This document shows, one piece after another, positions 1 to 9,209 of a stretch of DNA of 64,000 bases. Position numbers and translations under genes: made by a program. Each line of letters starts with the position of its first letter. The first letter of the stretch is position 1. The stretch covers positions 6,324,501 through 6,388,500 of the forward strand of contig NZ_CP109796.1 in NCBI RefSeq assembly GCF_038725785.1, read 5' to 3'. The DNA is from Termitidicoccus mucosus. Lineage in GTDB: Bacteria > Verrucomicrobiota > Verrucomicrobiia > Opitutales > Opitutaceae. The notes beneath the pieces were generated by a model. The model saw only the letters and a list, made by a program, of their open reading frames with translations, was not told the DNA's origin and made no database searches.

Positions 1-1946
1 ACGCCAAGGACAATGCCAGCTTCAAACCCGGCACAGCGCAGGGTGCGCAGCGCACCGGCTCCGTCTCCTCCGACCGCCACTGGCTCTGGGTGCCCGCTGT
101 CCCCCAGGCCGGCTACAGCAACTGGTCGCAAACCTACCGGAGCAACGGCACCGGTGTCCGCATGGACATCAATCCAAACCCATACATAGCCGGTGTGCCC
201 CTGCTCCCCTACGTCGAATACAACCTGCAGCCGACCAACGACGTGGTAAACGCCAAATACCACACCTACACCGCCTACATCAGCCACCGCATCACGCCGG
301 GCCTGTCCGTCGAACTGGCCTACAACCAGCTCAGAACCGACAAGGACGGCACCAGCGACCAGGCCGTGCAATGGAACGAAGGCAATGAATACAGAATCGA
401 CCTGAACAAATACCTGCCGAACAAGGACGCCGCCGGTAATTTCATCCTCAATCCCAAATTCGGCAAACCTTACTCCGACCAGCGTCTCTCCCAGTTTGAG
501 TCCGGCTCGTTTGTGCGCGATCTGCGCCTGTCGCTGAGCTGGCAGTTTGACAAAAGACACATCTCGGAAGCCCTCAGCGTGCTTGCCGGCTCCCGCTGGA
601 ACGACACCTACCAGCGCGGTTACGTCCTTGCGAAAATCGAGAACAACACACCGGGCCTCACCTACGCCCGCATCCGCCTTTACTGGGACGAACCGCAGCG
701 CTACAATACCAACGCCGCGGCCACCGCGATCCAGGCGGCCGCCGGCGCACCCTACGGCTGGCGCACGACCAACCGCACCGACTCCTCGCAGGACCTGATG
801 TATGCGCAGGTAGTCAGCTCGACCAAGCTGCTGGCGCGGCGGCTGAACGTCATTCTCGGCGCGCGTTACGACAAATACGAAGGCCGCCAGCGCGCCGGTG
901 CCACCTCGGGTAAATACGGCTACGACGCCACCGGCTACCCGATCATACAAGACGAGCCATATGTTGACGCCGATCCCGTGAGCTACAATGCCGGGCTGGT
1001 CTTCCGTGTCACGCCAAGCATCGGTGTTTACGGCAGCTATGCCGAGTCCTTCTCCATCCCGGTCGCCGGCCCTGGAAACATTGATGGCAGCCCGTCGAAA
1101 GTCGCCACCAGCGAATCCCGCGAGTTCGGCGTCAAGTTCGAATTTTTCGACGGCAGGCTCTCCGGCGCGATCAATTATTATAATTCGCGGCAGGTCGGAC
1201 GCTACGCCTATGAAAGCCAGCGGCGCACGGAAATAAACCAAATATGGAATATCATGGGGCTTCCCGACAACGAAATTCCTTCCTATCGCGACACGCAGGA
1301 TTACGTGGGCAACGGCTACGAGTTGGATCTCGTTGCCAATCCCTCCAAAAGCCTCCGCATCATGGCCAATCTAGCCCTCCCCGAGACCGAGGCTGATGAC
1401 CTGATGCCCGGCCTGCGCAATTATTTCAACACCCACGTGACGGCGTGGCAGGCGGCGGCGGACGACCCATCCATGCCGGTCACCGACGCGGACCAGATCA
1501 GGACGCACATCGACTCCATCCGTACCACGCTCAACACGCTCACGCCGGGCACCAAGCTCAACAACACCGTCAACTACAGCGCGAACCTCTATGGGACCTA
1601 CACATTCCAAGGCGGGTTTCTGAAGCGCCTTGCCATCGGTCTCGGTGCGAACATCCGCGGGCGCAACAAAATCAGCGCCTACAGCAACGATGCCTACAAT
1701 TATATCTACGCCGACAGTTATGTTGTGTATAGCGGACACATTTCCTACAGCAAACGCTTCGGCAAAGTGAACGCGCGCTTCCAACTCAATATCGCCAATT
1801 TGCTGGACAATGACGACCGGGTTTACACCGGCAGCCAGAATTACCGCGAGGGCGGAATAACGGCCAATCCCATCATCACGGTGCCCGGCGCGTTTCGTTA
1901 TATTGATCCGCGAAAAATCACCTTAACGGCCTCGTTTACCTTTTAA
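1..1946 (+). CDS. TonB-dependent receptor, C-terminal part (gene enters from the left edge)
   Basis: The reading frame is already open at base 3 and runs to a TAA at 1944-1946, so about 648 C-terminal residues are visible and the signal peptide and plug domain lie outside the window. The visible part alternates amphipathic strands with long polar loops, carries several RxFGVKFE- and NVILGARYDKYEG-type strand segments typical of TonB-receptor barrels, and ends in ITLTASFTF, the terminal Phe expected of an outer-membrane barrel. It sits two bases before the next gene, so it leads or belongs to a rightward operon with a large secreted protein, an ADP-ribosylglycohydrolase and a sugar symporter. 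By context it imports a glycan fragment or glycoside; the substrate cannot be read from the sequence. Confidence 0.88.
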   Translation, partial: AKDNASFKPGTAQGAQRTGSVSSDRHWLWVPAVPQAGYSNWSQTYRSNGTGVRMDINPNPYIAGVPLLPYVEYNLQPTNDVVNAKYHTYTAYISHRITPGLSVELAYNQLRTDKDGTSDQAVQWNEGNEYRIDLNKYLPNKDAAGNFILNPKFGKPYSDQRLSQFESGSFVRDLRLSLSWQFDKRHISEALSVLAGSRWNDTYQRGYVLAKIENNTPGLTYARIRLYWDEPQRYNTNAAATAIQAAAGAPYGWRTTNRTDSSQDLMYAQVVSSTKLLARRLNVILGARYDKYEGRQRAGATSGKYGYDATGYPIIQDEPYVDADPVSYNAGLVFRVTPSIGVYGSYAESFSIPVAGPGNIDGSPSKVATSESREFGVKFEFFDGRLSGAINYYNSRQVGRYAYESQRRTEINQIWNIMGLPDNEIPSYRDTQDYVGNGYELDLVANPSKSLRIMANLALPETEADDLMPGLRNYFNTHVTAWQAAADDPSMPVTDADQIRTHIDSIRTTLNTLTPGTKLNNTVNYSANLYGTYTFQGGFLKRLAIGLGANIRGRNKISAYSNDAYNYIYADSYVVYSGHISYSKRFGKVNARFQLNIANLLDNDDRVYTGSQNYREGGITANPIITVPGAFRYIDPRKITLTASFTF

Positions 1947-1948
1947 TC

Positions 1949-4900
1949 ATGCGTTACCTATCAGCCTTCATTTTTGCGATTGGGATCCCGTTGTCATCCG
2001 GCCTGGAGGCCGGGCAGGACACATCGCCGCTCTTGATTGACTTGCGAGGCACGCCGGGCGTGCCGTCCGACCGGGCCGGGGTGGAGATCCGGCTCGATAC
2101 GCCGCGCAAAGTCGAAGGGGCGGTGTTTGTCGCGCGCGGCGATCCGCGTGACGGGAAAAAGCGTGAATCGCGCCTGGTTTTGCCGTCGCTTCCCTTGGGA
2201 GAAAACCGGGTGAGCGTCCGCTGGGAGCAGCTTGCCGCCTCCGGCAAAGAGGAATCCAAATCGCTGGCGCCGGCGGAGTTCAAGGAGTTTGACATCGTGG
2301 CATCAAACGGCAGGCCGCTTGATGCCACGCTCATCACCTGGCATTACATGTCGCCGTTGCTTATGGATCTGCGCGCGACTGAAGGTGTGCCGGCCGACAG
2401 CGCGGGCGTTGAGATTTGCCTCAACTCGCCAAGCAAGGTCGAGGACCCAGTGTTTATCGCGCGCGGTTACCAATTTCGGCTCATGCGTGAATCGCGCCTG
2501 ATCCTGCCTCCGCTTGCCAAGGGGGAAAACCGGGTGCGCGTGCGCTGGGAGCAGCTCCCTTCCAACAAGGAGCTGATCGAGCCGGTTTCCCCCATTCATT
2601 TCAACGAACTGGATGTCGTGGCGGCGGACGGCTCGCCGCTCGATGCCAAACTCGTTTCATGGAATTATATAAGAGGAAATGTCACGCCGATGCAGCCCGC
2701 ATGGGAATGTATAAAATCCCGCAGCTTCGCGGCGGATGCCGAAGGCTGGCGCCCCGGGATTCCATCCGATGGATTTGGTCGCTTCGGCTGGGTGCGGCCA
2801 AGCGGGTTGCTGGTGGGGTCGCTGCGCCCGGATGGATTCGAGGTGCGGGCGATCACCGACACCGGCGCGGAATTGCACGGCATCTGGAGTGTGCGGACCG
2901 GCAGCGCCGCCGTCCCGGTGTGGACGCGTACGCAGGCCGACTGGGTCTCGGTCGCGCATTCGACGTTTTATGATTATACCGCCGAGATGAAAAACGAGCT
3001 CGCGATGAAGGCCCCCGAATTATTGAAGAGCCGTCGCGTGCCGTTGCGCCTCATCGGCAGCTCGCTTGCGCCGGGCTTTCTGGTTGATTCAACGGAAAAA
3101 ACATTCCGGTTGAATAATGAAGAAAGCGGAAAAAAAGGTGCGGGGGTGTTACCGCGACTGTATATTCCCACCCGTGACGGCATGAGATGGATCAAGGGCG
3201 GGGAGGTGTTTCCGGGCAAGGACATGAGCGAGGGCTGGCTGGTTGCCGTGTGGCCCGGTTATGAGGCCATGCCCATCCTGCTCGTCCCGCAAAAACGCCC
3301 GGAAACGGTTCGCGCGGATGACACGGGAGTGGAAATTGTTTTTCCCGGCTCGCTGGGCCGCGTGGGCATGTCGTATCCCGCGGGATACCGCGCGTGGCGC
3401 GGCGACGACGGGCAACTTGCCCAAAACAGCCGCAGGCTCGCCGCGATCATGCGCGCCTACCCGGATGGCTGCATGCAGCAGTTCAGGGTTTCCCCGGATG
3501 GCGCATGGGTCGAAATACGCGAGACCTTCCGCCACATCCTTTGGGAAAACGACTGGCAGGAGCCCGCGCAGCGCATCGCGCCGGCTTCGCCGTTGCTGAA
3601 TTTTGCCGCGGCCAACGGCTATCCCGTAAAAATGCCCGCGCAAATCGCCGACATGGACTGGCCGACAAAATGCGGCCCCTACGCCGCCGCGTCTGGAGCG
3701 GAAATCACCTACACGCTGCCGGTGCCCGAGGCAGGCACACGGCTCTATCTGCGCCCCGCAGGGTGGCACCCGCTCGCCGCTGATATCGCCAAGGAACTCC
3801 TCTCTGTGGCCAAAATGCGCGAGGATATCTGGCTGCGCACCGACTGCCTGCGCGGCTGGTGGATGTGGGCACCGAGCAGCCTCGCGCTTCCGCTTTTCGA
3901 GGATGCGCAGCGCGACGAGTTCTTGAAACGCTGGCGCTGGACGCTCGACCACAATCTGCGCCCGCACATCTGGTTCGTTCGCGCCGAGCCGTTCAGCGGC
4001 GCGCGCTATCCCGTGTCGTTCGGGTGGCTGGAGCGCCACACGTGGACGCTCGGGGATATCAATTCGGGGGCGGGCGCGGTGCTTTACGGGTTGTGGGCCT
4101 ACGCCCGCAGCAGCGGCGACTGGGATTTGGTCAAGGAAAGATGGCCCGTCATGCGCGGCGCGTTTGAGTATTACCTCGTGCAACACGACTGGTGCCAGAT
4201 GCAAACCGGCGCGCGGGAGCACAGCGGCTCGTCGGCCATCGACATGGACGGCATCGGCTACGAGGGCGCGGTCGCGTTCACGGCCATGGCCGACGCGCTG
4301 GGCCGCGCCGATGAAGCCGCGCTCGGACGCCTGCTCGTCGCGCGTCTCGCCGTGCCAACTGCGGTTCGCTGGCTCGGCCAGAAATGGACGCATCCGCAAG
4401 AAAAACGAAACGACTGGGATCGGATTGGCGTAGGCTTGAGCGAAGTGAGGGGATTCGATTTCTTGGACAGCAGGAAGGGCGGCCCCGACCATGTCGCGAG
4501 TGAGTTGGCGTTGTCGCTGTCTTGGGCCGGGCAGTATCCCGAGCTGTATCATTTGCACCGCTGGACGCTGGGTGACGACTTCTGGCGCTGGTTTGAGGAT
4601 TATTATGTCGAGCACAAGATTGAGGACTGGCGGAAAAATCATCCCGGCAACCGCAACAGCCATCCGGCCAACATCACCGCCCATTTATACATGCGAGCGC
4701 TGCTCGGCGAGCCGGCAGATTCGCTGCGTGGCGAATTGGAGCGTCAGGCGAAATGGGGCCTCGCGCCGAAAAGTGAAACCGCCCAGGAAAACGCAGCCTT
4801 CTACGCGCTGCTGCTCGGCCGCGACTTTCCGGTGTCGCTGGTGGCGTGGGGTCGTGCCGGTGTGAAAAAGGCCCGCTATGACACCGCTGATGGGAAACAG

Positions 4901-5083
4901 CGCGCCGTCCTGGAGTTTTCATCAAAAACCCCCTTCACGCTCGAACTCGCGCTGGCGCGAGCGCCGAGGCAGACAACCGTTAACGGGCGCGCGTTGTCCG
5001 CCGATGCCGTTGTCATTAAAAACAACCGTGCCCGGCTTGAAATCCCCGAAGGCGAAAGCCGGATTATATTGCAATTCCAATGA
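1949..5083 (+). CDS. Large secreted protein with tandem N-terminal beta domains, possible (alpha/alpha)6 glycosidase
   Basis: A 1044-residue protein starting with a signal peptide (MRYLSAFIFAIGIPLSSG). Residues of about 26-130 and 133-240 are two copies of one beta domain, each beginning SPLLxDLRxTxGVPxD and containing ESRLxLPxLxxGENRVxVRWEQL. The rest has Trp-rich helical stretches (LRGWWMWAPSSLALPLF, WLERHTWTLGDINSGAGAVLYGLWAYARSSGDW is the same region) that look like an alpha/alpha toroid of six-hairpin glycosidases, followed by a C-terminal beta region ending RIILQFQ. No family was recognised with certainty, so hydrolase activity is inference from fold-like pattern and context. Its ATG follows the receptor stop by two bases and its TGA overlaps the next ATG, so it is translated within the operon. 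Confidence 0.75.
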   Translation: MRYLSAFIFAIGIPLSSGLEAGQDTSPLLIDLRGTPGVPSDRAGVEIRLDTPRKVEGAVFVARGDPRDGKKRESRLVLPSLPLGENRVSVRWEQLAASGKEESKSLAPAEFKEFDIVASNGRPLDATLITWHYMSPLLMDLRATEGVPADSAGVEICLNSPSKVEDPVFIARGYQFRLMRESRLILPPLAKGENRVRVRWEQLPSNKELIEPVSPIHFNELDVVAADGSPLDAKLVSWNYIRGNVTPMQPAWECIKSRSFAADAEGWRPGIPSDGFGRFGWVRPSGLLVGSLRPDGFEVRAITDTGAELHGIWSVRTGSAAVPVWTRTQADWVSVAHSTFYDYTAEMKNELAMKAPELLKSRRVPLRLIGSSLAPGFLVDSTEKTFRLNNEESGKKGAGVLPRLYIPTRDGMRWIKGGEVFPGKDMSEGWLVAVWPGYEAMPILLVPQKRPETVRADDTGVEIVFPGSLGRVGMSYPAGYRAWRGDDGQLAQNSRRLAAIMRAYPDGCMQQFRVSPDGAWVEIRETFRHILWENDWQEPAQRIAPASPLLNFAAANGYPVKMPAQIADMDWPTKCGPYAAASGAEITYTLPVPEAGTRLYLRPAGWHPLAADIAKELLSVAKMREDIWLRTDCLRGWWMWAPSSLALPLFEDAQRDEFLKRWRWTLDHNLRPHIWFVRAEPFSGARYPVSFGWLERHTWTLGDINSGAGAVLYGLWAYARSSGDWDLVKERWPVMRGAFEYYLVQHDWCQMQTGAREHSGSSAIDMDGIGYEGAVAFTAMADALGRADEAALGRLLVARLAVPTAVRWLGQKWTHPQEKRNDWDRIGVGLSEVRGFDFLDSRKGGPDHVASELALSLSWAGQYPELYHLHRWTLGDDFWRWFEDYYVEHKIEDWRKNHPGNRNSHPANITAHLYMRALLGEPADSLRGELERQAKWGLAPKSETAQENAAFYALLLGRDFPVSLVAWGRAGVKKARYDTADGKQRAVLEFSSKTPFTLELALARAPRQTTVNGRALSADAVVIKNNRARLEIPEGESRIILQFQ

Positions 5084-6582
5084 AACCCATCGCGCAACTT
5101 GAGGAACGCATCCGCGCCTGCTGGCTGGGCAAAAACATCGGCGGCACGCTGGGCGGCCCCCACGAGGGCAAGCCCGGCCTGCTTGCGCTGGATTTTTATA
5201 ATCCGGTCCCGCAAGGCGTGCTGCCCAACGACGACTTGGACTTGCAGGTCGTCTGGATGCACCACCTGCTGCAAGGCGGCCATCGCACTGCGACGCCCGA
5301 CATCCTCGCCGAGGCGTGGGCGCGCCATGTTGCGTTTCCGTTTGACGAATACGGCATCGCGCATCGCAACCACGCCTACGGATTGAAGGGCGCCGCGCGC
5401 GGCGCGTTCGACAATTTTTTTGCCGAAAGCATGGGCGCGGCGATACGCAGCGAGATGTGGGCATGCCTCGCGCCCGGCGAGCCCTCCCGCGCCGCCGCGC
5501 TTGCGCGGGCCGACGCCGTGGTGGACCATTGCGGCGACGGCGTGCTCGCCGAGGTGTTTCACGCCGCGCTCCAGTCCGCCGCGTTTGTCGAGGCTGGTCG
5601 CGAGCGCCTGCTGGAAACTGCGCTGGCGTTTCTCCCCGCCGGTTCGCGTCTCAAGCGCGGCCTGCTCGACACGCGCCGCTGGTGGGCCGAAACCGCCGAC
5701 TGGCGCGAAGTGCGCGCGCGCGTCATCGCGCGCTATGCCACGGGCAATTTCACCGACGTGGTCTGCAACCTTTGCTTCGAACTGCTCGGCTGGCTCGACG
5801 GCGGCGACGACTTTGGACGCGCCCTTTGCACGGCGGTCAACTGCGGCCTCGACACCGACTGCACGGGCGCGACCCTCGGCGCGCTTTTCGGCATCATGAA
5901 CCCCGGTGCCATTCCCGAAAAATGGGCGTGGCCGATCGGGCCGGATGTCGTTCTCTCCAAGGAAATCCTCGACGTGCCCGCGCCCGCGAACCTCGACACG
6001 CTCACCGAGTGGACGCTGCGGCTGCGCGCGCAACTGCGCGATTTTGCCGGGGAGCCAGAACCGCCCGCGCCCCATGCGCCCGCCGGGGAAAACCCCGTCG
6101 CCGGTCGCATCGCCCTTGCCGAGGCCTCCTCCGCGGATGAAAAAATCCTCTCGCGATCCTCCCCGCCCGACGCCGCCGGCTGGCGGGAGCGTTTCGCCCA
6201 CGGGCACTGGCATCGCTGGGCCGCCGCCGATTTTCCCGCATCCGTGCGGCTCCTGAAAATGCGTTTCCGCACCGGCGAAAACCAGTCCGTGAAGCTGATG
6301 GCCTTTTATCGTCCCGGACTCACCGCCTGGGTTGACGGACGGTGCGCGCTGGTCCTGCCGGAAAACTGGTGCGCGGGCGATGTGTTCACCGCGCCGTCGT
6401 TTCATCGCGCCGGCCAAAGCGCCGTCGTTTTCGCGGCGGGCGCGCTGCCGCCCGGCGAACACGAGTTGATCATCGCGTGCCGCCGCCCAGAGCGTGATTG
6501 CGCCGCCGACTTGGTCGCGGGGCTTGGCGACCCCGCGACCAACCAGTGGCTCCCGCGCGCCTTCCTGCGATCCGAAGAATAA
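5080..6582 (+). CDS. ADP-ribosylglycohydrolase family protein
   Basis: A 500-residue protein of the ADP-ribosylglycohydrolase (ADP-ribosyl-crystallin) superfamily. The diagnostic parts are the N-terminal GCLLGK-like segment (CWLGKNIGGTLGGPHEGK), a first metal-binding acidic motif NDDLDLQVVW near residue 50, and the second motif NCGLDTDCTGATLGALFG near residue 260, which holds the Asp residues that bind the metal pair in this family. About 150 extra residues at the C-terminus look like a beta-sandwich domain. No signal peptide is seen, so it is probably cytoplasmic. The start codon overlaps the previous stop (ATGA), showing translational coupling. Members of this family in glycan-use operons are common, where the true substrate may be an N-glycoside other than ADP-ribose; that is unresolved here. 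Confidence 0.85.
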   Translation: MKPIAQLEERIRACWLGKNIGGTLGGPHEGKPGLLALDFYNPVPQGVLPNDDLDLQVVWMHHLLQGGHRTATPDILAEAWARHVAFPFDEYGIAHRNHAYGLKGAARGAFDNFFAESMGAAIRSEMWACLAPGEPSRAAALARADAVVDHCGDGVLAEVFHAALQSAAFVEAGRERLLETALAFLPAGSRLKRGLLDTRRWWAETADWREVRARVIARYATGNFTDVVCNLCFELLGWLDGGDDFGRALCTAVNCGLDTDCTGATLGALFGIMNPGAIPEKWAWPIGPDVVLSKEILDVPAPANLDTLTEWTLRLRAQLRDFAGEPEPPAPHAPAGENPVAGRIALAEASSADEKILSRSSPPDAAGWRERFAHGHWHRWAAADFPASVRLLKMRFRTGENQSVKLMAFYRPGLTAWVDGRCALVLPENWCAGDVFTAPSFHRAGQSAVVFAAGALPPGEHELIIACRRPERDCAADLVAGLGDPATNQWLPRAFLRSEE

Positions 6583-6625
6583 TCATCCCAATATATAAAC
6601 GATTTCCGAAATCATAAAACACATC

Positions 6626-8044
6626 ATGCCCGCGCAACACCACAAGACCGCAAGTGACGACAAGGTTTCCTTTGGCCAGAAACTCGCTTATGGCGCGGGC
6701 GGCTATGCGGACAACCTGATGCAGAACAGCGTCAACCAAATGGCCAAGCCTGTGTTCAACATGACGCTGGGCGTTGACCCCGGCCTGCTCACCACCGCGC
6801 TCGCGCTGCCGCGCCTCTGGGACGCGATCATCGACCCGTTCATCGGCACCGCCTCCGACAACGCGCGCACCCGCTGGGGCCGGCGCAAGCCCTTTGTCGT
6901 CGTCGGGGCGACGCTTTGCGGACTGCTTTTCGCGCTGCTCTGGATGGTGCCGCACGGCTGGCCCAAGGCCGGCTACCTCGCGCACTTTTTCATTGTCGTG
7001 ATGCTCTTCTACACGGCGTATGCTGTGTTCACCGTCCCCTACGGAGCCGTCGGCATCGAGATGAGTCCGGACTATCACGAACGGACGCGCGTGGTGGCCT
7101 TTCGCACGTTTTTCAGCGGCATCGCCGGCATCAGCACCTCATGGATGCTCTGGCTCTCGCAGCGCAGCGTCTTCACCGACGCGCTGCACGGCATGCACTG
7201 GGTCGGACTCGGCGTCGGGCTCACGATGATAGTGCTCGGCGTCATGCCCGCGCTTTTTGTCAAAGAGCGCGGACAGACCAAGGCGCGCAAGCAGCGCAAG
7301 GTTCCGTTGCTGCCCAGCCTGAAGGAATCCATCACCATAAAATCCTTCCGTCTTATATTGCTGATCATAGTGTTGATGTCTATCGGCCTGTTCATGGTGA
7401 ACGGCCTCGGGTATTATATAAATATTTATTATGTATTCGGTGGCGACATGCGTGCAGCATCGGCGATCCAAGGAGTCACTGGAACAGTGTATCAAGTGAG
7501 CGGAATGCTGGCGCTGCCGTTGATCACGATGGCGTCTTCGCGCTTTGGCAAACGGCGCACGCTCTTTGTCTGCCTCTTCCTGCCGCTCGTCGGCACCATT
7601 GCCAAGTGGTTCTGCTACACGCCATCATATCCCTACCTGCAAGTGGTGCCACCGCTGCTGATGTCGCCCGGCCTGGCGTGCCTGTGGACATTGCTGGGGT
7701 CCATGCTCGCCGATGTCACCGATGTGGACGAACTCAAGCACGGTGTAAGACGGGAGGGCACGCTCAATGCGATCTACATGTGGGCGTCCAAGCTCGGCAC
7801 CTCGGCAGCGGTGCTCATGTCCGGCTATGTGATTTCATTTTCCGGCTTCAAGGCCGAGTTCGGCGGCGCGCAGACGCCGGAGTCCATGCTGGTGATGCGC
7901 GCACTGGTGGCGTTTTTGCCCGCCCTGTCAATCGCCGCCGCCATCATCATCGTAAAAAGATTTCCCATAGGTGAGGCCGAGGCCTATGCCACGCGCAAAG
8001 AACTGGAGCATCGCCGCGCCATGGCGCCCCGGTCTGCCCAATAA
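6626..8044 (+). CDS. GPH-family sugar:cation symporter (MFS)
   Basis: A 472-residue, roughly 12-helix inner-membrane transporter of the glycoside-pentoside-hexuronide:cation symporter family. The start FGQKLAYGAGGYADNLMQN, the LPRLWDAIIDPFIGTASDNARTRWGRRKP loop after helix 2 (the D..DP..G...D...RWGRR signature) and the mid-protein LADVTDVDELKHGVRREG segment are typical of the family. It lies 43 bp after the ADP-ribosylglycohydrolase stop in the same direction, so it is the last gene of this operon. Its expected job is to bring the sugar or glycoside released by the upstream enzymes into the cytoplasm with a proton or sodium ion. The specificity is not visible. Confidence 0.92.
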   Translation: MPAQHHKTASDDKVSFGQKLAYGAGGYADNLMQNSVNQMAKPVFNMTLGVDPGLLTTALALPRLWDAIIDPFIGTASDNARTRWGRRKPFVVVGATLCGLLFALLWMVPHGWPKAGYLAHFFIVVMLFYTAYAVFTVPYGAVGIEMSPDYHERTRVVAFRTFFSGIAGISTSWMLWLSQRSVFTDALHGMHWVGLGVGLTMIVLGVMPALFVKERGQTKARKQRKVPLLPSLKESITIKSFRLILLIIVLMSIGLFMVNGLGYYINIYYVFGGDMRAASAIQGVTGTVYQVSGMLALPLITMASSRFGKRRTLFVCLFLPLVGTIAKWFCYTPSYPYLQVVPPLLMSPGLACLWTLLGSMLADVTDVDELKHGVRREGTLNAIYMWASKLGTSAAVLMSGYVISFSGFKAEFGGAQTPESMLVMRALVAFLPALSIAAAIIIVKRFPIGEAEAYATRKELEHRRAMAPRSAQ

Positions 8045-8069
8045 TCATACGGTCCGCGCACCAGTGCAC

Positions 8070-8130
8070 GGACGCCTTGTCACTGGTGAACATGACAACC
8101 GTCCGTCGCGCCGGGAGAGCCTTTCTCGCG
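8070..8130 (-). pseudogene. Remnant of a second MobF relaxase/helicase C-terminus
   Basis: Bases 8076-8113 match bases 9455-9490 of the intact relaxase gene at about 80 percent identity, including an identical 12-base CTTGTCACTGGT on the plus strand. Translated on the minus strand the piece reads ARRTVVMFTSDK, matching ARRKIIVFTSDK of the intact protein, which is the conserved helicase segment near the end. The upstream frame is not continuous with a relaxase, so only this scrap survives next to the symporter stop. It suggests that two related elements, or a duplication, once occupied this locus. Confidence 0.45.
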
Positions 8131-8699
8131 TATTCAAATGCAGAAACGCACCTTGCGTGGCAACTAATAGTCCGGACGAGGAATGTTCCAGCAGCATTTT
8201 TGTAACTTTGTCCTGCAAAAAACGCTCGACGGCTTCGCGCGTGGGGCGCGCGCCAAGCATTTTGTGGAAACCGGCCCGAAAAATCGTCTATACGTCACCG
8301 GAAGTGATTTCCAACTCATGCCCGAGTCCGCGCAGCCGCGCCAGTTCGCCCGCGATCATGTTTTCGCATATCTCCCGCTGCATCGCGTAGGGCAAAACGC
8401 GAAAACACAATTTTTTCCGTCATGCGCCCCACCAGCCCCGACAAAAGTCGTTCAGCGACCATGAGAACCCGCCCAGCGCCAGAACCGGCCTCACGCGCGA
8501 ACGCCCGCGCGTCGTCATGATTCCGCATGCCACCTGCCAGAGCAAACACCTCCGTCATCGCCAGTCCCGCGCCCGGTGACGACATGCAGGCGCGTTGCGC
8601 GGCATACGCGCAGCCAAGGCTCACGACAGCGAAAAGAAGATGAAACAGCATGGTCATGAATACACACACCGCAGCCATTGCATACAGCCCCGCCACCAT
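8130..8699 (-). pseudogene. Decayed gene of the mobile element, N-terminal membrane segment
   Basis: On the minus strand an open stretch from 8699 starts MVAGLYAMAAVCVFMTMLFHL, a convincing signal or membrane segment, and continues to about 8410, where the coding character jumps to another frame (VLPYAMQREICENMIAGELARL). That second frame reaches a TAG at 8288-8290 and then continues in the same frame with protein-like sequence (MLGARPTREAVERFLQDKV). One frameshift and one in-frame stop together explain the region as a broken gene. The product family is unknown. It lies downstream of the relaxase and its coupled small gene in the same direction, so it was probably part of the transfer region. 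The claim rests on composition and continuity only. Confidence 0.35.
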
Positions 8700-8765
8700 G
8701 CCTGAAAGCGCCTCCGTTTGTCTTGGACATTCCGACCATTTTTGAGGACGAAACGACCAAAAGGC

Positions 8766-9209
8766 TTATTTTGTCACCACGTCGATTTCCAGAACCACGG
8801 GCGCGGGCGTGGCGGCGGCATCCGTGGCAGGCTGGTATTTTCCCAAAATCTCGCACAGTTCGCGAAGGGCGAACGCGCCGATGGCATCGGCCACGCCGCC
8901 AAGGTTATGGCCGCGCACGGAAACGTCGTGGCGCATAAAGACCAGGCGCAGGCGCTCGCATTTATCGATGCCATTGCCGGTGCCGTCGCCAGACACGGCA
9001 TCCGGTTCGTAACCCACCCCTTGGAAGCAGGCCCACGGAAGCAGCCAGCATCGTTTGTCCCGCTTCGCGAGGCGCAGGAACGACGGTGGCGCTGCCGGAA
9101 CCTCGCGTTTTTCGGACACGGCACCGCCGTTTCCAGATGATGCGTGGTGGATGTTACCGCTGGTGGCCCGAGCCGCGCGGCGGCGTTCGATGTCATTTTT
9201 CAGGCTCAT
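8766..9209 (-). CDS. Small conserved-looking protein coupled to the relaxase
   Basis: A 147-residue protein read leftward, starting MSLKNDIERRRAARATSGN. Its ATG overlaps the TGA of the relaxase gene (ATGA at 9206-9209 on the minus strand), so the two are translationally coupled. The N-terminal third is polar and likely disordered. The C-terminal part (CERLRLVFMRHDVSVRGHNLG, then ALRELCEILGKYQ) looks like a folded domain. No signal peptide or membrane segment is seen. I do not recognise the family. Tight coupling to a conjugative relaxase suggests a mobilisation accessory or regulatory role, which is inference. Confidence 0.65.
   Translation of the reverse strand: MSLKNDIERRRAARATSGNIHHASSGNGGAVSEKREVPAAPPSFLRLAKRDKRCWLLPWACFQGVGYEPDAVSGDGTGNGIDKCERLRLVFMRHDVSVRGHNLGGVADAIGAFALRELCEILGKYQPATDAAATPAPVVLEIDVVTK

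Noticed and set aside
1371-1784. Long antisense open frame under the first TonB receptor gene
   Set aside because: High-GC DNA gives long shadow frames. This one lacks a ribosome-binding site and has biased composition, while the sense frame is plainly a receptor.
3149-4684. 511-codon antisense frame inside the large secreted-protein gene
   Set aside because: The composition is a Pro/Arg/His/Ala mixture mirrored from the sense codons, with no recognisable domain. The sense gene fits an operon with a coupled start and stop.
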